A DNA stretch of 41,162 nucleotides from a virus. Under the pieces are notes generated by a model that was not told the DNA's origin, made no database searches, and was given only the letters and a program-made list of their open reading frames with translations. The stretch spans positions 1 to 41,162 of the IMG/VR virus record IMGVR_UViG_3300027983_000031, one strand, 5' to 3'. Below, in pieces: positions 8,909-17,075 of the stretch (position 1 is its first letter; each line of letters begins with the position of its first letter). The translations under genes were made by a program, and so were the position numbers.

Positions 8909-10553
8909 CGTCATCTTCCTTTATTACATCGGATTGCACTACAGTATACCCTTCATCTAGCAAAGATTCAATTACTGACAAGAAATTATTATCAAATCTT
9001 TTTATATCTGGGGATAACTTTCTTCCATTTTGATTCATTGGCCTCATAGCATTCCCAATACCTCTTTTTTTATTAGGAGTATTTGTTTGCCCCTTTTTTG
9101 CTGGCGCTTGTCCATCTGAAGTTTTTGGACTTGAGGTCTGACCCTTTGGGGGTAGGATTTGAGCTTGTGCCTGGAGAGTATCTTTTGCCGCACTAACCTG
9201 GATAGCACTTTGTAGCGCAGCATTTGTTAGTGCCGTATCCATATCTATATCATGACCTAATGCTTGTCTTGCTTCATCTAGAGTAATTAGGTTACTTATA
9301 AATTTTTGTATAATATGGTTTTCTTTTTTAACCTGAGTATCAACATCTATTTCCCTAAATCTGAAGAAGCATCTGTCTGATATCCCCTCTTCAGCTGGAT
9401 TTGTTATTGGGTCAAAGCCACCTTCAAATAAAAGTTCATTGAATATATTAAGTCTAATCATTTCTGCAAAAAGTTTTTGATATTGTTTTACCTTATCATA
9501 AAGGGCTGTATCGAGTCTTTCGGTAACTGATCTATTCCCACCGTTCATCGACATGCCGATATGATGTGGTGCCACGCCTAGTCCAATTGCTACTCTTTCC
9601 TTGAAATGATCAAGATATTTACTAGCATCTAGTGCTGCTCCCTCTGCTCCTATTACTTCAACATCATGCCTAAATGGTAGAATCAAACCGCCTTCTGCCC
9701 TAAGATTACCTATCTCTATTGCAGCTTGATTTATCTCATCTGGTTCTGCTGGCTGTTCTGCAGTGCCGATTGTATATTTGTATAATGGAAATAGTTCTCT
9801 ATGAACAAGATTTTGTATATCTTCTTCTATTTGACGAAGTGCGATGACATCATCTAAAACATTTATCAAGAAAGGTGTACCAAAAGCTCTTCCAGTTTTT
9901 CTGTCATAATAAAGATGTATTACTTTTTCAGCTGCCCAAACTGGCATATTTTTATCTAGCGTATGCGTTTCAGGATCAGTCTGTTGACGATAAGATTTTG
10001 GCTTATTATGTTTATCCCTAAGGATTCTAACCTGTTCAGTTGGGATCAGATAATATCCGACAATAGGGAAATCACCTGACACTGCTTCTAATTTATCTGG
10101 AAAATATTCGCTTAAATCTCCACTAGCTTTAACTATAAAAATATTTGATAATTTAAATAGTTGATCAGAAACTTCCATCAAAAAATCAATAAATGGTCTT
10201 TTCATGGCTAATTCCATAAAATCTATTCTTTGGTATAGATATGAAACCGCTTCAGGATTTTCTGAAACTATCTCCCAGCCCTCTTTCCAAAAGAGATCCT
10301 TGTATTTAGACATCGCCTGCTTAATATAGGAATCAGTATCTATCGCATCTAATAATCTATCAAAATCATATACTGGTTTTTCAAAGTTAGCCCTATTATT
10401 GTAGTAATAAGTAGTTCCCTGAAAACCAAGAGCAAGAGCAGCTACTTTCATCACTCCAGAGAGACCCTTAAGCTGAACGGTATCTAAAGCTTTCGCCGAA
10501 AAGTTATTAACAGTATCTATAGATTGAAATGGTAAATAGTCTTTAAATGGCAT
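8901..10553 (-). CDS. Portal protein
   Basis: 550 residues, the usual size for a portal. Portal-type features include an N-terminal charged region, DFDRLLDAIDTDSYIKQAMSKYKDLFWKEGWEI, LIPTEQVRILRDKHNKP, a middle stretch VIHLYYDRKTGRAFGTPFLINVLDDVIALRQIEEDI, then GGNRSVTERLDTALYDKVK (clip/stem region) and a low-complexity Pro/Gln/Lys C-terminus. It forms the dodecameric ring at the capsid vertex through which DNA is packaged. It is upstream of the protease and capsid genes as in most tailed phages. A stem-loop covers the approach to its start codon (see 10563). Confidence 0.85.
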   Translation of the reverse strand: MPFKDYLPFQSIDTVNNFSAKALDTVQLKGLSGVMKVAALALGFQGTTYYYNNRANFEKPVYDFDRLLDAIDTDSYIKQAMSKYKDLFWKEGWEIVSENPEAVSYLYQRIDFMELAMKRPFIDFLMEVSDQLFKLSNIFIVKASGDLSEYFPDKLEAVSGDFPIVGYYLIPTEQVRILRDKHNKPKSYRQQTDPETHTLDKNMPVWAAEKVIHLYYDRKTGRAFGTPFLINVLDDVIALRQIEEDIQNLVHRELFPLYKYTIGTAEQPAEPDEINQAAIEIGNLRAEGGLILPFRHDVEVIGAEGAALDASKYLDHFKERVAIGLGVAPHHIGMSMNGGNRSVTERLDTALYDKVKQYQKLFAEMIRLNIFNELLFEGGFDPITNPAEEGISDRCFFRFREIDVDTQVKKENHIIQKFISNLITLDEARQALGHDIDMDTALTNAALQSAIQVSAAKDTLQAQAQILPPKGQTSSPKTSDGQAPAKKGQTNTPNKKRGIGNAMRPMNQNGRKLSPDIKRFDNNFLSVIESLLDEGYTVVQSDVIKEDDDV

Positions 10554-10562
10554 CGTTTGTCC

Positions 10563-10582
10563 TTACTTAGGCCCGTAAGTAA
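10563..10582 (-). promoter_or_regulatory. Stem-loop abutting the portal ribosome-binding site
   Basis: A perfect 7-bp inverted repeat (TTACTTA / TAAGTAA) with a 6-base loop lies just 5' of the portal start. Its 3' arm runs into AAGGA, the likely Shine-Dalgarno, so folding could limit portal translation. There is no U-tract, so it is not a terminator. Confidence 0.45.
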
Positions 10583-10615
10583 ATAGTAGACTGATTTATC
10601 TTAGGCTGTAATCTA

Positions 10616-10816
10616 TTATTTTTCAGTCATTCCTGCGGCATCAAACGTCTTTTTAATAATTAGATTTTTTACTGCCTCAAGCCAAAAAACTGTCTCAGAT
10701 TCTGAAAAATCGCTTTTATAAGAAAGGTTCTTATCGCTAATCTTAATTTCTAAAATAAACTCTGTTTTTACTGGTTCCTCAACTACCGTCTTTTCATCTA
10801 CCATAACACTACTCAT
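10616..10816 (-). CDS. Hypothetical small protein
   Basis: 66 residues, acidic in the first 20 and beta-alpha in pattern (TEFILEIKISDKNLSYKSDFSESETVFWLEAVKNLII), not recognised. The start overlaps the stop of the upstream gene by 8 bp, so both are probably translated as a pair. It lies between the tail genes and portal. Confidence 0.5.
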   Translation of the reverse strand: MSSVMVDEKTVVEEPVKTEFILEIKISDKNLSYKSDFSESETVFWLEAVKNLIIKKTFDAAGMTEK

Positions 10817-11048
10817 ATTGCTCCTTTAATTTTTCTATTGTTTTTATTAGTTGTTTAATTGTAGCATCTTTAACTATGTTTTCTGTCATTAATTGACTTA
10901 ATTTTTCCTGAAAACCTATAATAATTAAGTTTATGTCTACATTAGAATCTGCATTATTTGACTGTTGCATTGTATCAACTTTTCTTTCGTTATCCAATAT
11001 CTGTTGTCCGATAACAGGGTTTGCTTCTCTTGAAACTATCTTAGACAT
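10809..11048 (-). CDS. Hypothetical coiled-coil protein
   Basis: 79 residues. The C-terminal half (FQEKLSQLMTENIVKDATIKQLIKTIEKLKEQ) has heptad-like spacing and should form a coiled coil; the N-terminal half is polar. No known family is recognised. It overlaps the next gene by 8 bp. Confidence 0.5.
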   Translation of the reverse strand: MSKIVSREANPVIGQQILDNERKVDTMQQSNNADSNVDINLIIIGFQEKLSQLMTENIVKDATIKQLIKTIEKLKEQYE

Positions 11049-11073
11049 GTATACAGTATAGCATTATTTATTG

Positions 11074-11388
11074 TTATAAGCCACTATTTTCTTGTTCTTT
11101 GCGCATTTCTTCTATAGCTGTATCAAGTAAAGATTCTACATCTTGCCCGCACTCCAAATACGCATATAGTTTTTCAAAGATTATTAAATAATTATCAAGA
11201 GAGTAGCTAGAGACATTAAAAGAATATTCAATATTATGCTGCCTTACCAATACTGGTTCTTCTGAAGATAATATTTCCTGAGGAACTAGCATCACATAAT
11301 GGTCACCAGTTTGCGAGTAGTTTTGTTTTAAAAATTGTATAATAGAGACTACACCCTCAACTACATTATACTGCTCTAATCGTTCCAT
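11074..11388 (-). CDS. Hypothetical protein
   Basis: 104 residues, not recognised. Mixed alpha/beta with VVSIIQFLKQNYSQTGDHYVMLVPQEIL near residue 12 and an acidic helical C-terminus (CGQDVESLLDTAIEEMRKEQ). It is preceded by AGGAG (TAGGAGAAATAAATG) and lies between the fibronectin-like fibre protein and the small genes before portal. Confidence 0.5.
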   Translation of the reverse strand: MERLEQYNVVEGVVSIIQFLKQNYSQTGDHYVMLVPQEILSSEEPVLVRQHNIEYSFNVSSYSLDNYLIIFEKLYAYLECGQDVESLLDTAIEEMRKEQENSGL

Positions 11389-11404
11389 TTATTTCTCCTA
11401 TTCT

Positions 11405-13009
11405 TTAAGAAGCGGAAGTTGCCCTAATTATAGTACTTTGCGTGCTATTAGTATAGATAACTGGATCTCCAGCGAATCTTGCCTGTACGCTTACAGCTTG
11501 ATAATACGAACCATTTGTTAACCCAGATCTAACTATTATTCCATTAGTGTCTATTAAATTATTAGCTACAATTGCTAGAAAACTTCCACCAGAGGTTACA
11601 CGCTCTATTGAGTATCGTATCCCATTGGAATTAGCTGGAAGAGAGAAGTTGAAGGTAATTTGGCCACTTGCTGTTGCAGAAGAACCTGTGTGGGAAGTAT
11701 TGCCTGCTGTCAAAGTTTTTCGAAATACGGTAGATGATGCACTGACTCTAGCGCCACTTCTATACCCAACTTGTTTCGCGATTATTGTCAAATAATATAC
11801 AGTATCAACTGCTAGGCTATTTCTATAAACCTCATACCCAGAAATACCATTAACGCCGGAGCCATTACTACTGTCGGATGGCGCAATGCCAACCGTCCAT
11901 GTAGAACTGCTCCCATTAAAATAAACATTCCAAGCTAAATAATTAACACCACTTCTATTAAATGGGGCGCTTGTGACAAGTGGGGTTGTAAGCGCTGGAG
12001 TACTTCCGCTGGCAGAACCATTGCGGCTGCCTAAGTCTGCACCATTCCAATAAGTTGTGACACTTAAAGTGTAATATTCATCTGGGTATACACCAGTACC
12101 ACTGGATCGGTTAAACGTTAAGCTTGTAGCACTGGAAGATCCGTTTGTGACTGGAATTCCGCCATCTCTAGTTAGAGAATAAGCATAGTCCCCACCATTG
12201 GCACCGTTTTTGTTAACGCTAAAGGAGACGCTTGCAGCGCTTGAGGTAGCTGACGAGCCGGTGAACGTAACTGTAGGCGCTACTGATGATATTACATCTG
12301 TCAAATTAGTTGAAGCTATTTGTCTTGTTTGAGGTGACGAGAAATTAGTTATATAGTGTGAGGTAACCGTGAGTGTATATGCCGCTCCTGCACTTAAGCC
12401 GCCAATAGTAAAGTCCCCAGTCGTTGTTTCAGTGCTGTCAGAGGCAACCGTCGCACCGCCACTATTGCGCAGCACCCAACTAAAGTAATCTGCGCTGTAG
12501 TAGGCCACCCTATATGTTAATGAACTAGTTGTATTGCCTACATATATAATACTTGGGGTAACTACAGAAATTACATCTGTAGTTACATTTAGAGTTAAAT
12601 AGCTTTGATCTTCTGGATAATATTCATCATCACCATAGTGAAGACGATAATCTATGCCTACAGTTTGATTTTGATATAGAGTATAAGCGTTAGCATAAAA
12701 TGTTGCGACTCGCGCATTAGATTGAGCTGATGATGTTAAAGTATTTGGATATGTGACTACAACTTCAATAATTGCTGGAAACTCCGAAAATTGTTCTACA
12801 GTCCCCTGAGTTATCACAAAAGTAACACTATTATAGGTTTTAGATACAGAAATACTTGGAGCTACTTTTACTAATCTAGTATAAAAATTATTCCAAGTAC
12901 TACCATTCCATATTTTGCCGTAATTAACAGTATTCCAAGTTGAACCATTATAGATATTAATATTTTTTGGATTAATCCAAGTTGAACCATTATAGATATT
13001 AATAGACAT
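11405..13009 (-). CDS. Fibre/adhesin with IYNGSTW repeats and Fn3-like domains
   Basis: 534 residues. The N-terminus carries three close copies of a YNGSTW motif (IYNGSTWINPKN, IYNGSTWNTVN, IWNGSTWNNFY), the type of turn repeat seen in phage fibre and lectin-like domains. The remainder consists of about five beta-sandwich segments of roughly 85-95 residues with recurring Y-x-L-x-V-T patterns (AYTLTVTSHY, EYYTLSVTTYW, VYYLTIIAKQ), suggesting fibronectin type III or Ig folds. It sits between the tail-tip protein and small genes before the portal and is probably exposed on the virion, binding host polysaccharide or protein. Domain calls are from pattern only. Confidence 0.65.
   Translation of the reverse strand: MSINIYNGSTWINPKNINIYNGSTWNTVNYGKIWNGSTWNNFYTRLVKVAPSISVSKTYNSVTFVITQGTVEQFSEFPAIIEVVVTYPNTLTSSAQSNARVATFYANAYTLYQNQTVGIDYRLHYGDDEYYPEDQSYLTLNVTTDVISVVTPSIIYVGNTTSSLTYRVAYYSADYFSWVLRNSGGATVASDSTETTTGDFTIGGLSAGAAYTLTVTSHYITNFSSPQTRQIASTNLTDVISSVAPTVTFTGSSATSSAASVSFSVNKNGANGGDYAYSLTRDGGIPVTNGSSSATSLTFNRSSGTGVYPDEYYTLSVTTYWNGADLGSRNGSASGSTPALTTPLVTSAPFNRSGVNYLAWNVYFNGSSSTWTVGIAPSDSSNGSGVNGISGYEVYRNSLAVDTVYYLTIIAKQVGYRSGARVSASSTVFRKTLTAGNTSHTGSSATASGQITFNFSLPANSNGIRYSIERVTSGGSFLAIVANNLIDTNGIIVRSGLTNGSYYQAVSVQARFAGDPVIYTNSTQSTIIRATSAS
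12934..13004 (-). repeat. 29-bp exact direct repeat within the fibre gene
   Basis: The same 29 bases occur at 12934-12962 and 12976-13004 (period 42 bp) and encode two successive INIYNGSTW units. A third, diverged unit lies just 5' on the plus strand. This is a recent internal duplication. Confidence 0.8.
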
Positions 13010-13014
13010 TTATA

Positions 13015-14580
13015 TCACGACAGCCAAATATCGCCTCTAGCTGGAGTCGGTGGCGCTCCAGGACGATATGTAATATTTTTCAAAGACAAAGTCCCCACAG
13101 GATTACTGGCACTAGCAGAATTTATAATTTTTGCTAAATTTCCAAATGATATTTTAGCTGCGTTGTATGCGCCAATACTTGGCGTATTAACCTCAGAAAA
13201 ATATACTACACCATCATTATTTATTTCTAGCCCAGTAGATACAGACCCGTCGTCGCTTGTTGAGTCCCAGCTATAATCTTTAGTTATTTTTCCGGTCCCT
13301 ATTGACATCCCTCCGATAGATCCTGATATTGCAGTGACAGTTCCGCTTATTACTAAAGTACTTGTACTTGAATCCCAACTAAATTTATCCCCAAGAGAGA
13401 AATTGGCTTGACCCCCATTTTTTGCAACATAAAAAGCTGTATCAGCGTTCTTAAAATTTCCTGTACCATAATACATTTGAGTAGAATTAATTGTTAATCC
13501 ACCGAGAAAACCATCTGTATATATGGCGTCACCAAACTCATCGACAGCGGTAGCCGCTGATTCGTCTGCGTCATCTTGATTTATAGCAAGGCTGCCGTCA
13601 ACTAATCGAATGGTACCACTTATAAATAAACCTGTTCCATCCCAAACAAGTTTATCCTTTAATGAAAAAAATCCATCACTATCAACATAAAAACCAGTGT
13701 CCAGACTATTATAATTACCAGCTCCCAAAAATATTATCCCACGATCACTTCCCGTGGATAACAGTTCAAGCTCACCGGTTAAAGTTATGGAATTAGCTGT
13801 TATATCTCCAGTATTAGCTACTCTGAAAGGTGCAGTAGCGTAATTGGCACTGTTTGCTCCACTCCACATATTCCCCTCTACATCCACATGGAATGACGTC
13901 TCATCAGTTGTCCCTAAATCTTCACCAATATCTAACTTAGATCTAATACTAGCTTCATTAAATACTGCCCCACCAGCTCCATCAATTTTCCAACCAAACC
14001 CTCCGCTTGTCGCATCTGCCGCCAAGTAATTACTAGATTTTAATACTGAATTAATACCATTTAATATAATTTCATGAGAACCAATAGTTCCTGCCGTAAT
14101 TTTACTAGCGGTTAGACTACTAACATATTGACTATCTATCAGTGGTGTATCGGTATCAGTCTGAGTCAAGGCTGTCCATACACCAACATTACCTGTGGTG
14201 TCTATTCCACGAACCCTGCCCCAATAAGATTTAGCTACTGTATCAGTGCTATTGGGAACTGCTACAGTAAATACATTAGCTGGATTAAAACCGGATGATG
14301 TTTTATCTTCCACTCCTGCCGCATCGGGGTAAAGCTCATACTCAAAAGTTTCAAAGTCTACATCACTAATAGCATCAAATGTGAACATAACATTCTGGAA
14401 TGATGCGTAAAGTGCAAGATTTTTTATATCCGAGGGTATCGTGGCATCTTTGGGCATAGTGACAATAATGGAGCTAGTACTATCGGAATAAATATTTAAA
14501 TCTGGATTTTTAGTACGCACATTAATAAGATAACTTTTTCCTGGTTTTAAATTTCCTATTTTTCTTTTTACAATTGCCAT
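13015..14580 (-). CDS. Tail-tip/host-specificity-like fibre protein
   Basis: 521 residues. An N-terminal Fn3-like region (GKSYLINVRTKN, FETFEYELYPD, KSYWGRVRGIDTTGNVGVW) leads to VSSLTASKITAGTIGSHEIILNG and GGFGWKIDGAGGAVFNEASIRS, the order found in the C-terminal part of lambda gpJ-type tail-tip proteins. The rest repeats units of the form ITLTGELELL / FYVDSDGFFSLKDKLVWDGTGLFISGTI, four times. It starts at TAATG overlapping the stop of the preceding gene by one base, so translation is coupled. It likely contacts the host receptor at the tail tip. Confidence 0.7.
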   Translation of the reverse strand: MAIVKRKIGNLKPGKSYLINVRTKNPDLNIYSDSTSSIIVTMPKDATIPSDIKNLALYASFQNVMFTFDAISDVDFETFEYELYPDAAGVEDKTSSGFNPANVFTVAVPNSTDTVAKSYWGRVRGIDTTGNVGVWTALTQTDTDTPLIDSQYVSSLTASKITAGTIGSHEIILNGINSVLKSSNYLAADATSGGFGWKIDGAGGAVFNEASIRSKLDIGEDLGTTDETSFHVDVEGNMWSGANSANYATAPFRVANTGDITANSITLTGELELLSTGSDRGIIFLGAGNYNSLDTGFYVDSDGFFSLKDKLVWDGTGLFISGTIRLVDGSLAINQDDADESAATAVDEFGDAIYTDGFLGGLTINSTQMYYGTGNFKNADTAFYVAKNGGQANFSLGDKFSWDSSTSTLVISGTVTAISGSIGGMSIGTGKITKDYSWDSTSDDGSVSTGLEINNDGVVYFSEVNTPSIGAYNAAKISFGNLAKIINSASASNPVGTLSLKNITYRPGAPPTPARGDIWLS

Positions 14581-15503
14581 TACTGCCTCACTTCCATTAT
14601 TGTTCCCAATAATGAAGAACTAATTTCTTCTTTCTGCAAAGATAAAGAATTATCTAAGGTAAATTTATAGTTTTTAATATTTATTCTTCCATTAGAAGAT
14701 AGTATATTTTTTTCATAATTAGCAACTATTTCAAAAACATATTTTTTATATAGAAGATCTGTTTTAGAAAAAACTAGACTATCCACCTGTAGTATCTGAC
14801 TGTATAAGTCTATTTCTTGCCAGTCTAACACAACTTTGTTTTCTTCATCATAAGAAAGAAATCTTATTTTAAATTTTCCATATGATGAATCTTTATTACA
14901 ATATAGATTAAAATTTGGTCCAGTAAAAGTACCTATTAAAGATGCCCCCGTATTTTGGGAAATACCATCATCCCAATCTACCCCCGCATTCATAAAGGAC
15001 ATATTGTAATGTCCCCCCAAATTTGGGCTTCTAATATAGGACGCTATATCTACATCTTCTTCAGAGCTTAAAAATTGTGCTAGAGATTCTTCGGAGTTTT
15101 GATAGACTGAGGTTGAGTTCTTTTTTATTAATTTTAGATTATTAGTTTTATAATATAAACTATAACCCTTATTTATACCTGAATCTTTATTATGATCTTC
15201 TGCAGCTTTGAAATATAGAATAGTACCCACTAGCTGAGTTATTACTGGAGTAAAAAAATAATTATCATGAAGATTATCTTCATAAACAACTATATATGAA
15301 TCTGGTTCTGAATTTTCACTTTTTACATATACATTATTACTTAATACTAAAGTAGAAAACATATCTATATTTAGACCACTTACATCTACAAATAGCCAAG
15401 AATCTTTTAATATATTTTCTTTTGGAATAGGAAAATTAATCCTTCGCCTTAAGTTAGGATAGACATCTTCACTGTCTAAATCTTTATATCTAAACCAAGC
15501 CAT
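14580..15503 (-). CDS. Hypothetical tail structural protein
   Basis: 307 residues, beta-rich, without a recognised domain. Segments such as NIDMFSTLVLSNNVYVKSE, DSYIVVYEDNLHDNYFFTPVITQLV and KYVFEIVANYEKNILSSNG suggest stacked beta sandwiches, in keeping with a tail or baseplate component. It starts 2 bp after the upstream stop and ends inside the start of the next gene. The gene is AT-rich like its upstream neighbour. Confidence 0.6.
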   Translation of the reverse strand: MAWFRYKDLDSEDVYPNLRRRINFPIPKENILKDSWLFVDVSGLNIDMFSTLVLSNNVYVKSENSEPDSYIVVYEDNLHDNYFFTPVITQLVGTILYFKAAEDHNKDSGINKGYSLYYKTNNLKLIKKNSTSVYQNSEESLAQFLSSEEDVDIASYIRSPNLGGHYNMSFMNAGVDWDDGISQNTGASLIGTFTGPNFNLYCNKDSSYGKFKIRFLSYDEENKVVLDWQEIDLYSQILQVDSLVFSKTDLLYKKYVFEIVANYEKNILSSNGRINIKNYKFTLDNSLSLQKEEISSSLLGTIMEVRQ

Positions 15504-15505
15504 AA

Positions 15506-17068
15506 TTAAACCTCATATATAGAAATTTCATATTCATAATTATAAATATCATTTTCCTTTGTTTCTATATCTAGAATCGCTTCTACGATAGGAGTTCCAC
15601 CTTCGGTAATATCAATTTTTATACTGGAAACTTCTAATGATACAGGAGCTGGTGTATCTATTGTTTTTTCTTTTCTTGGAGTTTCATAATCAATATCTGT
15701 AGATTTTATTCTTTGGCTTCCATCGATACCAGTATGTAAATGTTTTGAAGGTGAAATCCCGTCAATTTTAATATCTTTTTCAAGAATAATATCTCCAGTT
15801 ATTAAACCACCGTCTCTAAGTAAGTATTGAGGATGATGATCTTTGTCTAAACCATCAAGATTACCATGATCAGATGTTAGATCACTTTGTTCATTATAAT
15901 TTATATATGATTTTTTATAAATTGAAGAATATGTATCTTCTACCACTTTTTTAATAATTATTTTTTTACTTTTACCTTTAAATGAAAGTTGAAAAATATA
16001 ATTTGAATACTTTCTTTTTTGACTAACCAAATCAAATACCTTTTCGATCTTAGATTTAATAATATTATTTCTTTGGATTAAATCACTCAAAACCATACCA
16101 AAGTTTGCATTCATAACATTCGTAGCGATCATTAGTTCCCCAGTAAGACTAGGACATGCTGTGGAAAATGTTGTTGTATAATAATTTAGTTCCATAGGAG
16201 ATACTATGTTTATTTTAAAATTTAATGTTTGTTTTAAATATCTATCATAAAAAATACTACAATTATCTACATATTCTCTTTTAAGATTATTTAGGAGATT
16301 AACAACTTCTTCATTTATAGCTTCTAGTCTGATCGAAAAAAATGTTTGGAATTCAACGGCTTGCTTTTCAGTAACTTTACCCAACTCGGAAATTGGTATT
16401 TCTGATGGTGATGATGTGATCGATTCGACAATGCGCTTCGTGCATTGTGATGCAACTTTTGCCCATGCGTCGAATTGAATTGCGACTTGCTTTTGTGAAT
16501 CGTCTTCATATTCCTCCTGGAAATTTACTATTAAAAAGTTTTTGATATAATATGCTTCATTTAACATTGCTTTTAATAAGCTTCTAAAATTTAATAAATA
16601 GGAAAATACACTTTGGGAGCAAACTTGGTTAAATTCAGATATAAATCTTCGAGCGATAGTAGACATCGACCTTTCTGCATATTTATATTCCTCAAAACTT
16701 ACAAAGTCCGGTTCGGGCAAAGATATATCATTATATTTACGTATTTCCTCCCATAATTTACTGTGTGTTTCTGATAGGTCTGAAGTTATTGTTTGATTTA
16801 AATATATTTTGAATAAAATTTGTTCTATAGATGTTATTGTTTCATTTATATAATTAAATATTTGGAATGATTGTTTTTTTAAAATATTTAAGTTTGGCCT
16901 ATAGTCTGGAGATAACGACTGACTTTTGTCCATAGCTGTAGCGTTAATATATGCTTTTGTACCAGCATCCTCGTTATTGGTTTCGTTAAAAAAAGATACA
17001 TCCGACTTATATTTATTAAATATAGACTGATCTGCACTCTGATCTTTTTGTATATTATTCACGGCCAT
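15506..17068 (-). CDS. Virion protein with coiled-coil body and fibre-type C-terminus
   Basis: 520 residues. Residues 30-380 are mainly helical and rich in Asn, Ile, Tyr and Ser with no known motif. Near residue 400 comes DHGNLDGLDKDHHPQYLLRDGG, the H-G-x-L-x-G-L-x-D-D-H-P-Q-Y-L motif of many phage tail fibres, then HLHTGIDGSQRI and a beta C-terminus. It follows the terminase gene by 7 bp. I infer a tail or baseplate protein that carries a fibre-attachment element. A patch at 16,370-16,510 is richer in GC than its surroundings but stays in frame. Confidence 0.6.
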   Translation of the reverse strand: MAVNNIQKDQSADQSIFNKYKSDVSFFNETNNEDAGTKAYINATAMDKSQSLSPDYRPNLNILKKQSFQIFNYINETITSIEQILFKIYLNQTITSDLSETHSKLWEEIRKYNDISLPEPDFVSFEEYKYAERSMSTIARRFISEFNQVCSQSVFSYLLNFRSLLKAMLNEAYYIKNFLIVNFQEEYEDDSQKQVAIQFDAWAKVASQCTKRIVESITSSPSEIPISELGKVTEKQAVEFQTFFSIRLEAINEEVVNLLNNLKREYVDNCSIFYDRYLKQTLNFKINIVSPMELNYYTTTFSTACPSLTGELMIATNVMNANFGMVLSDLIQRNNIIKSKIEKVFDLVSQKRKYSNYIFQLSFKGKSKKIIIKKVVEDTYSSIYKKSYINYNEQSDLTSDHGNLDGLDKDHHPQYLLRDGGLITGDIILEKDIKIDGISPSKHLHTGIDGSQRIKSTDIDYETPRKEKTIDTPAPVSLEVSSIKIDITEGGTPIVEAILDIETKENDIYNYEYEISIYEV

Positions 17069-17075
17069 ATTTTAT

